A DNA stretch of 64,000 nucleotides from an uncultured Bacilli bacterium. Its GTDB lineage: Bacteria > Bacillota_I > Bacilli_A > RF39 > UBA660. Position numbers and translations under genes: made by a program. The notes beneath the pieces were generated by a model. The model worked only from the letters and a program-made list of their open reading frames with translations, did no database searches and had not been told where the DNA came from. Below are positions 15,038 to 22,610 of the stretch, one piece after another (position 1 is the stretch's first letter; the number at the start of each line of letters is the position of its first letter). The stretch spans positions 62,001 through 126,000 of the forward strand of contig CAKORJ010000002.1 in NCBI GenBank assembly GCA_934101575.1, read 5' to 3'.

Positions 15038-15092
15038 ATTTCCAGTTTTTGGTAATTTTGCTATTTATTTTATCATTTTTTTGTTTTTTTGC

Positions 15093-15121
15093 AAGCATAA
15101 AAAAAGAAATTATTTCTTTTT
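15093..15121. terminator. Bidirectional terminator after the tagO-like gene
   Basis: AAAAAGAAAT (15101-15110) and ATTTCTTTTT (15112-15121) are complementary with A and T runs on either side. It overlaps the stop codon of the TagO-like gene. The AT-only stem is weak, so strength is uncertain. Confidence 0.55.
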
Positions 15122-16159
15122 AATCTCTTTTTTGTCTGCGATTATACTTGTTTTTGTGATTATTACTATTATTAATAATAATATTACTATATATATAACC
15201 ATTCCTAGTTTTTTGTCATTTAGGGCATATATAATTGAGGCAAATGCAAATAGTATATTCATTGCATATATTGCTAGTACTGTGTTTCTATGAGATAGTC
15301 CTAAATTTAATAACTGATGGTGTAAATGTGCTTTATCAGGCATATATATTGGTTGTTTTTTTATTGTTCTTCTTATTATTGCAAATAGTGTATCTAATAT
15401 TGGAATTCCTAATAATAAAATTGGTATAAAGAACGAGGTCATCGATACTGTTTTAAATCCTAATAATGATATTGTCGCTATCATGAATCCTTGGAACATT
15501 GAACCAGAGTCTCCAGAAAATATTTTTGCTGGATAAAAGTTATGACATAAGAATCCTAAGGATGCTCCTAACATTATAAATGCTAATGATACATCTAATC
15601 CTCCAAAACTTGCTTTCATAAATGCTATTATCCCTATTGTGAAGTAGAATATACTACATGTTCCTGTTGAAAGGCCGTCTAATCCATCAATTAAATTTAT
15701 TATATTTATGCATCCTATTATGAATAGTATCGTTAATGGATATGCAAATAAACCAAAGTTAATATGCAAGCCTCCTATTGTTATTTTATCTAATACTATT
15801 CCTCCGTAAAAGAGTACTACTGCTGCTGCTATTACTTGTCCTAAAAGCTTTGTTTTTGCCCCCAGTGGGCTTATATCATCGATTACTCCAACTATTATTA
15901 TAATAAATGCTCCTATTAATATGGCATTCATCTGAATACTTTGTACTCCGAATAACATGTATCCAAATAAAAATGTTAAGAAAATACCTAGGCCTCCTAA
16001 TCGGGGCATTGGTTTTGTGTGTACTTTTCTTTTGTTAGGCATATCCATTGCTCCTATATGTTTTGCTATTTTTTTTATATAAAACGTTACTAGAAAGCAG
16101 AATATAAAACATGTTAATATTATTATTAGTATGTGTGTATAGTTGCTTAAATCTAACAT
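15110..16159 (-). CDS. tagO: UDP-GlcNAc-undecaprenyl-phosphate GlcNAc-1-phosphate transferase, TagO/WecA type
   Basis: This multi-pass enzyme starts teichoic acid or other wall-polymer linkage units on undecaprenyl phosphate. The 349-residue product has ten or so membrane segments and the family motifs NIINLIDGLDGLS, GDSGSMFQGF and the carbohydrate-recognition HLHHQLLNLGLSHR. The HLHH loop favours TagO/WecA over MraY. A longer frame opens at 16213, but the ATG at 16159 has an SD (AGGTGATTTT) and begins at the first membrane segment, so I use it. It follows the mbl-like gene by 54 bp. Confidence 0.88.
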   Translation of the reverse strand: MLDLSNYTHILIIILTCFIFCFLVTFYIKKIAKHIGAMDMPNKRKVHTKPMPRLGGLGIFLTFLFGYMLFGVQSIQMNAILIGAFIIIIVGVIDDISPLGAKTKLLGQVIAAAVVLFYGGIVLDKITIGGLHINFGLFAYPLTILFIIGCINIINLIDGLDGLSTGTCSIFYFTIGIIAFMKASFGGLDVSLAFIMLGASLGFLCHNFYPAKIFSGDSGSMFQGFMIATISLLGFKTVSMTSFFIPILLLGIPILDTLFAIIRRTIKKQPIYMPDKAHLHHQLLNLGLSHRNTVLAIYAMNILFAFASIIYALNDKKLGMVIYIVILLLIIVIITKTSIIADKKEIKKK

Positions 16160-16213
16160 AAAATCACCTGTAATTATTATATCATTTATTTTAAAAAAAA
16201 TATAGATAAACAT

Positions 16214-17224
16214 TTAGTTATCTATATAGTAGAGTTTATCTAACATTATTCCTGTTCCTTCTGCTACGCATGATAGTGGATCTTCTGCTTTAAACACTGG
16301 TACTTTTAGCTCTTCTTGGAATAATTCTGGTAGTCCTTTTAAGAGGGCTCCTCCTCCTGTTATAATTATTCCTTTTTCTATTATGTCAGCGGATAATTCT
16401 GGCGGTGTTTGTTCTAAGACAACTTTTATCATTGCTACTATTTTTTTTATGCTATCTTTTAATGCTTCTTCTATTTCATCACTTGCTACTGTTATTGTTT
16501 TGGGAAGACCTCCTATTAGATCTCTTCCTTTTACTTTCATTTTTTCTTTTGTTTTTTCTTGTTTTACTGTACCTATAGTTATTTTTATATTTTCAGCTGT
16601 TTTTTCTCCTATTAATAGTTTATATTTTTCTTTTATATAATCTATTATATTTTGATCAAATGTATTTCCTGCTGTTTTTAGTGAAGCACTAGTAACTATA
16701 TTTCCTAATGATAGCACTGCTATATCTGTTGTTCCTCCGCCTATATCTACGACCATATTTCCTTCTGGTTTTCCTATGTCAAGTCCCGCTCCTACTGCGG
16801 CAACTTTTGGCTCTTCTTCTACAAATACTTTTTTTGCTCCTGTTTTTTCTGCAACTTCTTTTATTGCATTTTTTTCTACTTCTGTTATATTTGATGGACA
16901 ACAAATTAGTATTCTTGGTTTTGTTAATTTTGAACCTATTTTTATCTTTTTTAAAAAGCAATCTAGAAGTGATTCTACCATATCAAAATTGGCTATTACT
17001 CCATCTTTCATAGGTCTAATTGCTTTTAGCCTACCTGGAGTTTTTCCTAGCATACTATTAGCCTCATCTCCTACTGCTATTACATTTTTTGTTTCTTCAT
17101 CTATTACTATTACACTAGGTTCATTTAGTACTATTCCTTCACCTTTTACATATATTAAAATATTTACTGTTCCTAAATCTATTCCTATATCTTTACTAAA
17201 CATACTAATTTCCTTGGTTTTCAA
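16214..17224 (-). CDS. mbl: MreB/Mbl-type actin homologue
   Basis: This is a rod-shape actin filament protein that organises wall synthesis under the membrane. Motifs: IGIDLGTVNILIYV at the N terminus (phosphate 1), VVDIGGGTTDIAVLSLG around residue 160 (phosphate 2), and ITGGGALLKGLPE (adenosine) near the C terminus; 336 residues is normal. It overlaps the SpoIIQ-like gene by 20 bp. In Bacillus, mbl is also near spoIIQ, which favours Mbl over MreB, and no mreC or mreD follows. Confidence 0.9.
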   Translation of the reverse strand: MKTKEISMFSKDIGIDLGTVNILIYVKGEGIVLNEPSVIVIDEETKNVIAVGDEANSMLGKTPGRLKAIRPMKDGVIANFDMVESLLDCFLKKIKIGSKLTKPRILICCPSNITEVEKNAIKEVAEKTGAKKVFVEEEPKVAAVGAGLDIGKPEGNMVVDIGGGTTDIAVLSLGNIVTSASLKTAGNTFDQNIIDYIKEKYKLLIGEKTAENIKITIGTVKQEKTKEKMKVKGRDLIGGLPKTITVASDEIEEALKDSIKKIVAMIKVVLEQTPPELSADIIEKGIIITGGGALLKGLPELFQEELKVPVFKAEDPLSCVAEGTGIMLDKLYYIDN

Positions 17225-17855
17225 AGAAGTTTTCTGGGTTTACTAATATATTATCTTTATATAATTCAAAATGTAAATGTGTTCCTAGGTCACTATTTAT
17301 GTTATTTGTTCCACTTGTTGCTATAATTTGTCCTTTTTTTACTTCATCTTTTTCTTTTACTTGTGGATGTTTAACGCTTTGATATACACTTACAATATTA
17401 TTATTATGTTCTATTTTTATTGTTGTTCCTGTTATGTCATCTGTTGTTATTGATATTACTTTTCCATCTCCTATTGCATTTATTTCAAAGTCTTTATCAT
17501 TTGTGTAGTCTACTCCTGTGTTTTGCATATAGGTATTTTTATAATATATTATTGCATCTTCTTGACTTTTTTCTTCTTCTTTGTAGTCATAGTAGTTTTT
17601 TCCTACTTTTACATTTTCATCTTGGTATGGTTTTACTATGTCAAGTGTGGTGTTACCTGTTGTTTGCTCTTCTTTTGAAACTGGCATTATGTTGTCGGTT
17701 AGTATTTCATAGGAAACATATTCTAAGTTTTCTTGTTTTTTTGATTCTGTTACTGTTAGTGATGTTGTTACTGCATAACTTATTAAACATATTAGTGCTA
17801 CTATAGATATTACTATTCCATGTAAAAGATAATATTTTGAACTTCTTTTTATCAT
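17205..17855 (-). CDS. SpoIIQ-like membrane-anchored M23 domain protein, metal site incomplete
   Basis: The 216-residue product has one N-terminal anchor (about 11-33) and a C-terminal LytM/M23 domain ending GTHLHFELYKDNILVNPENFF. The HLHF histidine pair is present, but the first metal-binding His and Asp (HxGxD) that should precede INAIGDGKVIS are absent. Bacillus SpoIIQ likewise lacks a full metal site and acts as a structural channel partner of SpoIIIAH. Position beside an mbl-like gene and near DUF1146 and murA resembles the Bacillus spoIIQ region. It is probably a non-catalytic scaffold. Confidence 0.7.
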   Translation of the reverse strand: MIKRSSKYYLLHGIVISIVALICLISYAVTTSLTVTESKKQENLEYVSYEILTDNIMPVSKEEQTTGNTTLDIVKPYQDENVKVGKNYYDYKEEEKSQEDAIIYYKNTYMQNTGVDYTNDKDFEINAIGDGKVISITTDDITGTTIKIEHNNNIVSVYQSVKHPQVKEKDEVKKGQIIATSGTNNINSDLGTHLHFELYKDNILVNPENFFENQGN

Positions 17856-17863
17856 AAAAAATC

Positions 17864-17895
17864 ACCTCATTATAAGTTTTTACAAATAATGAGGT
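17864..17895 (-). promoter_or_regulatory. Hairpin covering the SpoIIQ-like ribosome binding site
   Basis: In the minus-strand RNA ACCTCATTAT (17895-17886) pairs perfectly with ATAATGAGGT (17873-17864) across a 12-base loop. The 3' arm contains the GAGGT Shine-Dalgarno of the gene starting at 17855. Folding would hide the ribosome site; a weak terminator for the upstream gene is an alternative, but no immediate U run follows. Confidence 0.5.
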
Positions 17896-17907
17896 TTTAT
17901 ACATTTT

Positions 17908-18105
17908 TTAAATTATTTTTGAGAATGTTGCACAGTCATATATAAAGTTTGTTACTAAATAAATTAATGATATTGCTATAAAGAAGTAAAATAATCTTGC
18001 TTCAAATACTTTGTTTTTTTTGAATATTTGGTTTATGTTTAATGAATTTAATGCTAGTATCACAAATGGGGTTACTAATGAATATAACATGAATTTAATT
18101 GGCAT
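17908..18105 (-). CDS. DUF1146 (YwzB-like) small membrane protein
   Basis: The 65-residue product has two membrane helices around a polar, basic loop (NINQIFKKNKVFEARLFYFF), which fits DUF1146/YwzB. In Bacillus ywzB lies between the atp operon and murAA-spoIID-spoIIQ, and here the neighbours are again murA and a SpoIIQ-like gene. Function is unknown. Its ATG lies inside the end of rpiB (11-bp overlap). Confidence 0.65.
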   Translation of the reverse strand: MPIKFMLYSLVTPFVILALNSLNINQIFKKNKVFEARLFYFFIAISLIYLVTNFIYDCATFSKII

Positions 18106-18535
18106 TTTCGTACTCTTTTATTTGATTGATTCTTCTTATATATTTTTCTTCTTTATTTGGTGTTGCTTTTATATATGTTTGTATCATTTTTAGAGCTTCT
18201 TCTAAAGGAGTTTCTCCGGAAAATGCTATTATGTTGGCATTATTGTGTTCTTTTGCTAGTTTGGCTTCTTTTTCATTATTTATTTTAGCACACATTATTC
18301 CTTTTACTTTATTTGCTGCGATAGAAATTCCTATTCCTGTTCCACATATTGCTATTCCAAAGTCTGCTTCTTTATTTTTTATTGTTTCTCCTAACTTTAT
18401 TCCGTACTTGGGAAAGTCTGTTGATTCTTCACTGTTTGTTCCTAGATCTATTATTTGATATGTGTTTTGTAAGTTTTTTATTATTTTTTGTTTTAATTTA
18501 TAACCTCTATGGTCTGTGGCTATAGCTATTTTCAT
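18095..18535 (-). CDS. rpiB: Ribose-5-phosphate isomerase B
   Basis: RpiB interconverts ribose 5-phosphate and ribulose 5-phosphate in the pentose phosphate pathway. The 146-residue product starts MKIAIATDHRGYKLK and has the active-site loop CGTGIGISIAANK with the catalytic Cys, and a following His-Asn (EHNNANII). Length is normal. SD GAGGTGAT precedes the ATG. Confidence 0.94.
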   Translation of the reverse strand: MKIAIATDHRGYKLKQKIIKNLQNTYQIIDLGTNSEESTDFPKYGIKLGETIKNKEADFGIAICGTGIGISIAANKVKGIMCAKINNEKEAKLAKEHNNANIIAFSGETPLEEALKMIQTYIKATPNKEEKYIRRINQIKEYENAN

Positions 18536-18572
18536 GATATCACCTCATTTTTATTATACGTTATTTTTTAAT

Positions 18573-18596
18573 AAAAAAAAAGAACATTAGTTCTTT
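18573..18596 (-). terminator. rpmE terminator
   Basis: AAAGAAC (18579-18585) pairs with GTTCTTT (18590-18596) around ATTA; in minus-strand reading a U run follows (18573-18580). The stem overlaps the last codons of rpmE. Confidence 0.8.
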
Positions 18597-18796
18597 AATC
18601 CATATTTTTGTTTGAATTTTTCAACATTTCCTGTTAATGTAGCTGTTCCTTGTTTTCCTGTATAGAATGGGTGACACTTTGAACATATTTCAACGTGTAT
18701 TTCATCATTTTTAGATGTAGACATTGCTTTGAAACTTTCTCCACATAAACATTTGAATGTTACTTCTTTTTGTTCTCTATGAATACCTTTTTTCAT
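18587..18796 (-). CDS. rpmE: Ribosomal protein L31 (zinc-binding form)
   Basis: The 69-residue product starts MKKGIHREQKEVTFKCLCG and contains CLCG...CSKCHPFYTGKQ, the four cysteines of the zinc-containing L31 type. In many Firmicutes a second, Cys-less L31 replaces it under zinc limitation; none is in this window. It is monocistronic, with its own terminator and a conspicuous inverted repeat just before the ribosome site. Confidence 0.96.
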   Translation of the reverse strand: MKKGIHREQKEVTFKCLCGESFKAMSTSKNDEIHVEICSKCHPFYTGKQGTATLTGNVEKFKQKYGLKN

Positions 18797-18813
18797 ATGT
18801 TTCTCCTTTCGCC

Positions 18814-18828
18814 ATGACTAGATGTCAT
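18814..18828. promoter_or_regulatory. Inverted repeat in the rpmE leader
   Basis: ATGAC and GTCAT flank TAGAT, 17 bases upstream of the rpmE ATG. It could be an RNA hairpin for L31 feedback or a DNA operator. The arms are only five bases, so this is tentative. Confidence 0.3.
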
Positions 18829-18861
18829 AGTAATAATAATTCTTTAGTAGTATAACAGATT

Positions 18862-20130
18862 TTAACTATTTTGACAAGTATTTTCTTCTATTTTTATGTC
18901 TGCGCCTACATTGGTTAGTTTTTCTATGATTCCTTCATATCCTCTTAAGATGTGTTCTACTTTATCTATTGTTGTTGTTCCATCTGCTATTAATCCTGCT
19001 ATTACTAAGGAGGCTCCAGCTCTTAGATCTGTTGCTATTACTTCTTGTCCTTTTAATGGAGTTTTACCTTGAATTGTTGCTATTCTTTCGTTTGTTGTTA
19101 TTTTTGCTCCCATTTTATTTAAATACTCTACGTGCATAAATCTATTTTCATAAATTGTTTCTTCTATTTCGGATCTTCCTTTACATTGAGTTAATAATAC
19201 TGAGAATGGTTGTTGTAAGTCTGTTGCAAAACCTGGATAATAGTAAGTTCTTATATTAACTGGTTTTAGACGTTTTGACTTTTTACATATTATTGTATCA
19301 TCTTCTATTTCTATACTTGCTCCGGCTTCTTTTAATTTTGATGTTAAAGCTTCTATATGTTCTGGGATAATATTACTTATTTTTAATGGATTTCCTAATA
19401 GTGCACCCATTATTGTATAGGTTCCTGCTTCTATTCTGTCTGGTATTATTTCTGCAAAACCTTTTGTTAGTTTTTTAACACCTTTTATTTTTATTACACT
19501 GGTTCCTGCTCCTACTATTTTTGCTCCCATATTGTTTAGGAATGTTGCTATGTTAACTATTTCTGGTTCTCTTGCGGCGTTTTCTATTATTGTTGTTCCT
19601 TCAGCTTTAGTTGCTGCTAACATTATATTTATTGTGGCTCCAACTGAGGCTACGTCTAAATACATTTGTGCTCCTTTTAATTTGCTTGCTTTTATTATGT
19701 ATTTATCACCATCTTCTTTTACTGTTGCACCTAGTTTTCTGAATCCTTCTAAGTGTAAGTTGATTGGTCTTGAACCTATTTTGCAACCTCCTGGAAAGCA
19801 CATTTCTACATGCTTATATTTTGCAAGTAATGCTCCCATAAAGTAATATGATGCTCTAAGTTTACTTGAAATATCTTCTCCTATTGGTTTGTTTTTCATC
19901 TTTTTTGGGTTTATTATCATTGTTTCTGTTGCACGTTTTGTATCTATATTTAAAAAGTTTAAAATTTCTTCTAATGAATCTATATCTGATATCTCTGGTA
20001 CATTACAAATTGTCGCTTCTTCATCTGTTAGAATTGCTGCTGGAATTATTGCTACTGCTGCATTTTTAGCTCCACTTATTCTAATTGTACCTTTAAGTTC
20101 TTTTTGTCCATTTATTATTATTTTTTTCAT
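18862..20130 (-). CDS. murA: UDP-N-acetylglucosamine 1-carboxyvinyltransferase
   Basis: MurA performs the first committed step of peptidoglycan synthesis, adding enolpyruvate to UDP-GlcNAc. The 422-residue product starts MKKIIINGQKELKGTIRISG and has the PEP-binding loop PGGCKIGSRPI with the catalytic, fosfomycin-reactive Cys. A longer frame opens at 20190, but the ATG at 20130 has SD GAGG and matches the family start. It shows that this AT-rich bacterium keeps a wall. Confidence 0.95.
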   Translation of the reverse strand: MKKIIINGQKELKGTIRISGAKNAAVAIIPAAILTDEEATICNVPEISDIDSLEEILNFLNIDTKRATETMIINPKKMKNKPIGEDISSKLRASYYFMGALLAKYKHVEMCFPGGCKIGSRPINLHLEGFRKLGATVKEDGDKYIIKASKLKGAQMYLDVASVGATINIMLAATKAEGTTIIENAAREPEIVNIATFLNNMGAKIVGAGTSVIKIKGVKKLTKGFAEIIPDRIEAGTYTIMGALLGNPLKISNIIPEHIEALTSKLKEAGASIEIEDDTIICKKSKRLKPVNIRTYYYPGFATDLQQPFSVLLTQCKGRSEIEETIYENRFMHVEYLNKMGAKITTNERIATIQGKTPLKGQEVIATDLRAGASLVIAGLIADGTTTIDKVEHILRGYEGIIEKLTNVGADIKIEENTCQNS

Positions 20131-20258
20131 ACTTTGATACCTCAAATCTTTTCTATAGTAATATATGTCTATTTTTTTATGTTGTTCCAATAATTACTAC
20201 TTATATAATATCATTGTTTTCTTTGTTTTTCAACGAAAAATGAGGTTTTTTGTTACTT

Positions 20259-20753
20259 TTAAAACATTTCTATAACTTCTTTTAACTCTTTTAGAGTTTT
20301 ATATCCTTTACCATTTCCTTTTAAGCTGAATCTTATTGGTATTCCTCCTTCTGCTTTCCAGGTTTTTAGGTTTCCTGAATAGTCATCTATTAGTATTGCG
20401 TCTTTTGTGTGAATCATCTTTGTTTTAGGGATTTCTTTTGGACAGGGAATTATTGTTATATCTTCAAAATATTTTCTTAAGTAGTTTATTTTTAATGTTG
20501 CTTCTCTTATAGAATTTACATGTGTTAAGATTGCTAAATTAAATTTATTGCTATATATTATTTTATATATATCTTCTATAGCATTCCCTATTATATGTTG
20601 ATCATTTATTATGCTTTCCCATGGATAATTCATGAAAAATGCTTTTTCTTCTTCTCGGTTATTGAATTTATATTTTTTGTGCTCTTCAAAAATTGGTGTC
20701 ATAGTATCTAATATAACTCCATCGAAATCTATATATAAATTTTTTCTTTCCAT
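20259..20753 (-). CDS. HAD-like hydrolase, 5'-nucleotidase-like
   Basis: The 164-residue product has HAD motif I as NLYIDFDGVILDT (DxDGV), a motif II Thr in LAILTHVN, and motif III/IV KDAILIDDYSGNLKTW. The short cap and the late DDYSGNL resemble small 5'(3')-deoxyribonucleotidase-like HAD proteins. The substrate is unknown. SD GGAGATG precedes the ATG. Confidence 0.75.
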   Translation of the reverse strand: MERKNLYIDFDGVILDTMTPIFEEHKKYKFNNREEEKAFFMNYPWESIINDQHIIGNAIEDIYKIIYSNKFNLAILTHVNSIREATLKINYLRKYFEDITIIPCPKEIPKTKMIHTKDAILIDDYSGNLKTWKAEGGIPIRFSLKGNGKGYKTLKELKEVIEMF

Positions 20754-20792
20754 ATTGACATCTCCTTTTTATATTTTATTAGTTTTATTAAG

Positions 20793-20821
20793 AAAAAAGC
20801 AAGGCTTTTTATAACCTTGCT
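20793..20821 (-). terminator. Terminator of the 589-aa protein gene
   Basis: AGCAAGG (20798-20804) and CCTTGCT (20815-20821) form a GC-containing stem followed in minus-strand reading by a U run. The stem overlaps the stop codon region. Confidence 0.85.
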
Positions 20822-22589
20822 AGCTTATTTCTATTTCTTCGTATACTCCAGTATATTCATAACCTTGTTTTATAAGTGCTTCATCGTGTTTACTGTAAGA
20901 CCATGCTGTATAAGTTTTTGTTTCGTCTTTTTCTTCTTTTACTAAAGTACGAGTTTTATAATGATAATAGTATACTGTTTTTGTTTCTTTTACTGTTTCT
21001 GTTACTAATTTCTTATCATATCTTACAAATTCATTTACTGTTGCGTATACTGGTATATCTGTTTTTACGACTTTGTTACATACCACTCTCAATGATGATT
21101 CAGATGTAGATACTTTTGAAGTTGTGGATGTATTTCTTACATATTTATTCCATGTATACTTATGGCTTGTGTTACATATATCTCCACAGCTTGAGAAATC
21201 AAAGTTTGCAAACTCATATTTTACGTTGTTAGTACTTGCTGGTATTGAACTTGTTGTTACTCTACCAACATATGACCATCCTGATGTTACTTGGTATGCT
21301 GTGTTTGTTGTTTTATCTATAAAGTAATCATATCCTGCACAGGCATATCTTGAATATGTTCCCATTAGTACTTTTTTACTTTGATATATTGGTTTATCTT
21401 TATCTACAACTTGTTTTGTTTTTTTATGAGTTGTTGTTTCTGTTTTTGATCCATTCTTTTCATACCAACTGAATTCATGTTTTCCCCAATTTATATTGTT
21501 ATTATTTGGATTGTATTCTATATCATCTGACCAATCTGTCCAGTTACTGTATTCTTTATCTTGATGGATATGTACTGTCTTTTTGTATAAGTATTTATAT
21601 TTTTTTTCTGGAGCAGGTGGTGTTTGATTACATGCTTTTTCGTATGCTGATTTGCTTACTTTATTTCCTTTGTCATCATAGTATTTTCCGTCTACTACAG
21701 CACAGTAGTATTTTGGAGGTGTTGACTTACATGCTTTTTCATATGCTTTTTTGCTTACCACTTTACCTTTATTATCATAATACTTACCATTTACTTTTGC
21801 ACAATAATATTTCGATGGTTTTGGCGTTGGTGTTATTATCTTTTTAAAATTGTTTGTTACTTTTTTAATTATGCTTGTTGATGCTTGTTGTTTCTTTTCT
21901 CTTGCTTGGACTACTTCTTTCTTTTCACATACATCATTTAAACAATAATCATAGCATCCTAGGTAAACTATTATGTAGTCTTCTTCATCGCCACATGATA
22001 AGTTAACTTTCATTTTGTATTCTTTATCCATTTTTGTGACTTCTACATAAGATTTTTCAGAGTCACACATATCACCATTTTTATCTTTTATTGCTAACAA
22101 TAACTTCATTTCTAACATTTCACCAAGTGTTAGTTTTTTTGTTTCTCCTTCTTTCTTAGGAAGTCTTTCTGTTGTATAGTAAGATATTGCTACTTCTTTC
22201 ATGGTGTTTATATTTTCACTAAATATTCTTTCATATAGTGGATTTAAACTATCTGTTATTGTATCTTTTAATCCTTGTTTTGTTGGAAATAACCATAATA
22301 ATATAAATATTAATAAGGCTATTAATAAAAATCCTATTAGGAATCTTTTTATATGATAACTTAATGGTTCTTTGTTGTTATTGCTATTCATGTTTCCATT
22401 ATTATTCATCATTGGATTATATCCAAAGTTGTTGTTCCCATTGTTAAAATTATTATTATAACCATTACCAAAGTTGTTATTATATCCATTATTGAAATTG
22501 TTGTTATAACCATTTTCATTGTAGTTGTTATTATAATTATTATTATTATAACCATTATTGTTAAATCCATTGTTTTGATCGTAATTCAT
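20820..22589 (-). CDS. Membrane-anchored Asn/Tyr-rich surface protein of unknown function
   Basis: The 589-residue product starts with about 75 residues of low-complexity Asn-Tyr-Gly repeats, then one membrane helix (about 86-106), so the long rest is outside or the N-rich part is cytoplasmic. The outer part has two tandem repeats of about 34 residues (around 265-335), each with YYC-A-V-GKYYD-KG-VS-AYEKAC, two cysteines per repeat, and more paired cysteines later. No enzyme motif is seen. It precedes no clear operon partner but follows the 584-residue gene by about 20 bp, so the two may be linked in function. Confidence 0.6.
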   Translation of the reverse strand: MNYDQNNGFNNNGYNNNNYNNNYNENGYNNNFNNGYNNNFGNGYNNNFNNGNNNFGYNPMMNNNGNMNSNNNKEPLSYHIKRFLIGFLLIALLIFILLWLFPTKQGLKDTITDSLNPLYERIFSENINTMKEVAISYYTTERLPKKEGETKKLTLGEMLEMKLLLAIKDKNGDMCDSEKSYVEVTKMDKEYKMKVNLSCGDEEDYIIVYLGCYDYCLNDVCEKKEVVQAREKKQQASTSIIKKVTNNFKKIITPTPKPSKYYCAKVNGKYYDNKGKVVSKKAYEKACKSTPPKYYCAVVDGKYYDDKGNKVSKSAYEKACNQTPPAPEKKYKYLYKKTVHIHQDKEYSNWTDWSDDIEYNPNNNNINWGKHEFSWYEKNGSKTETTTHKKTKQVVDKDKPIYQSKKVLMGTYSRYACAGYDYFIDKTTNTAYQVTSGWSYVGRVTTSSIPASTNNVKYEFANFDFSSCGDICNTSHKYTWNKYVRNTSTTSKVSTSESSLRVVCNKVVKTDIPVYATVNEFVRYDKKLVTETVKETKTVYYYHYKTRTLVKEEKDETKTYTAWSYSKHDEALIKQGYEYTGVYEEIEIS

Positions 22590-22610
22590 TATAATAAACC
22601 CCCTTTACTA

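Noticed and set aside
22375..22580. AT-rich repetitive stretch as a possible origin or iteron array
   Set aside because: It is the Asn-Tyr-Gly coding repeat of the 589-aa protein; no DnaA-box series is present.
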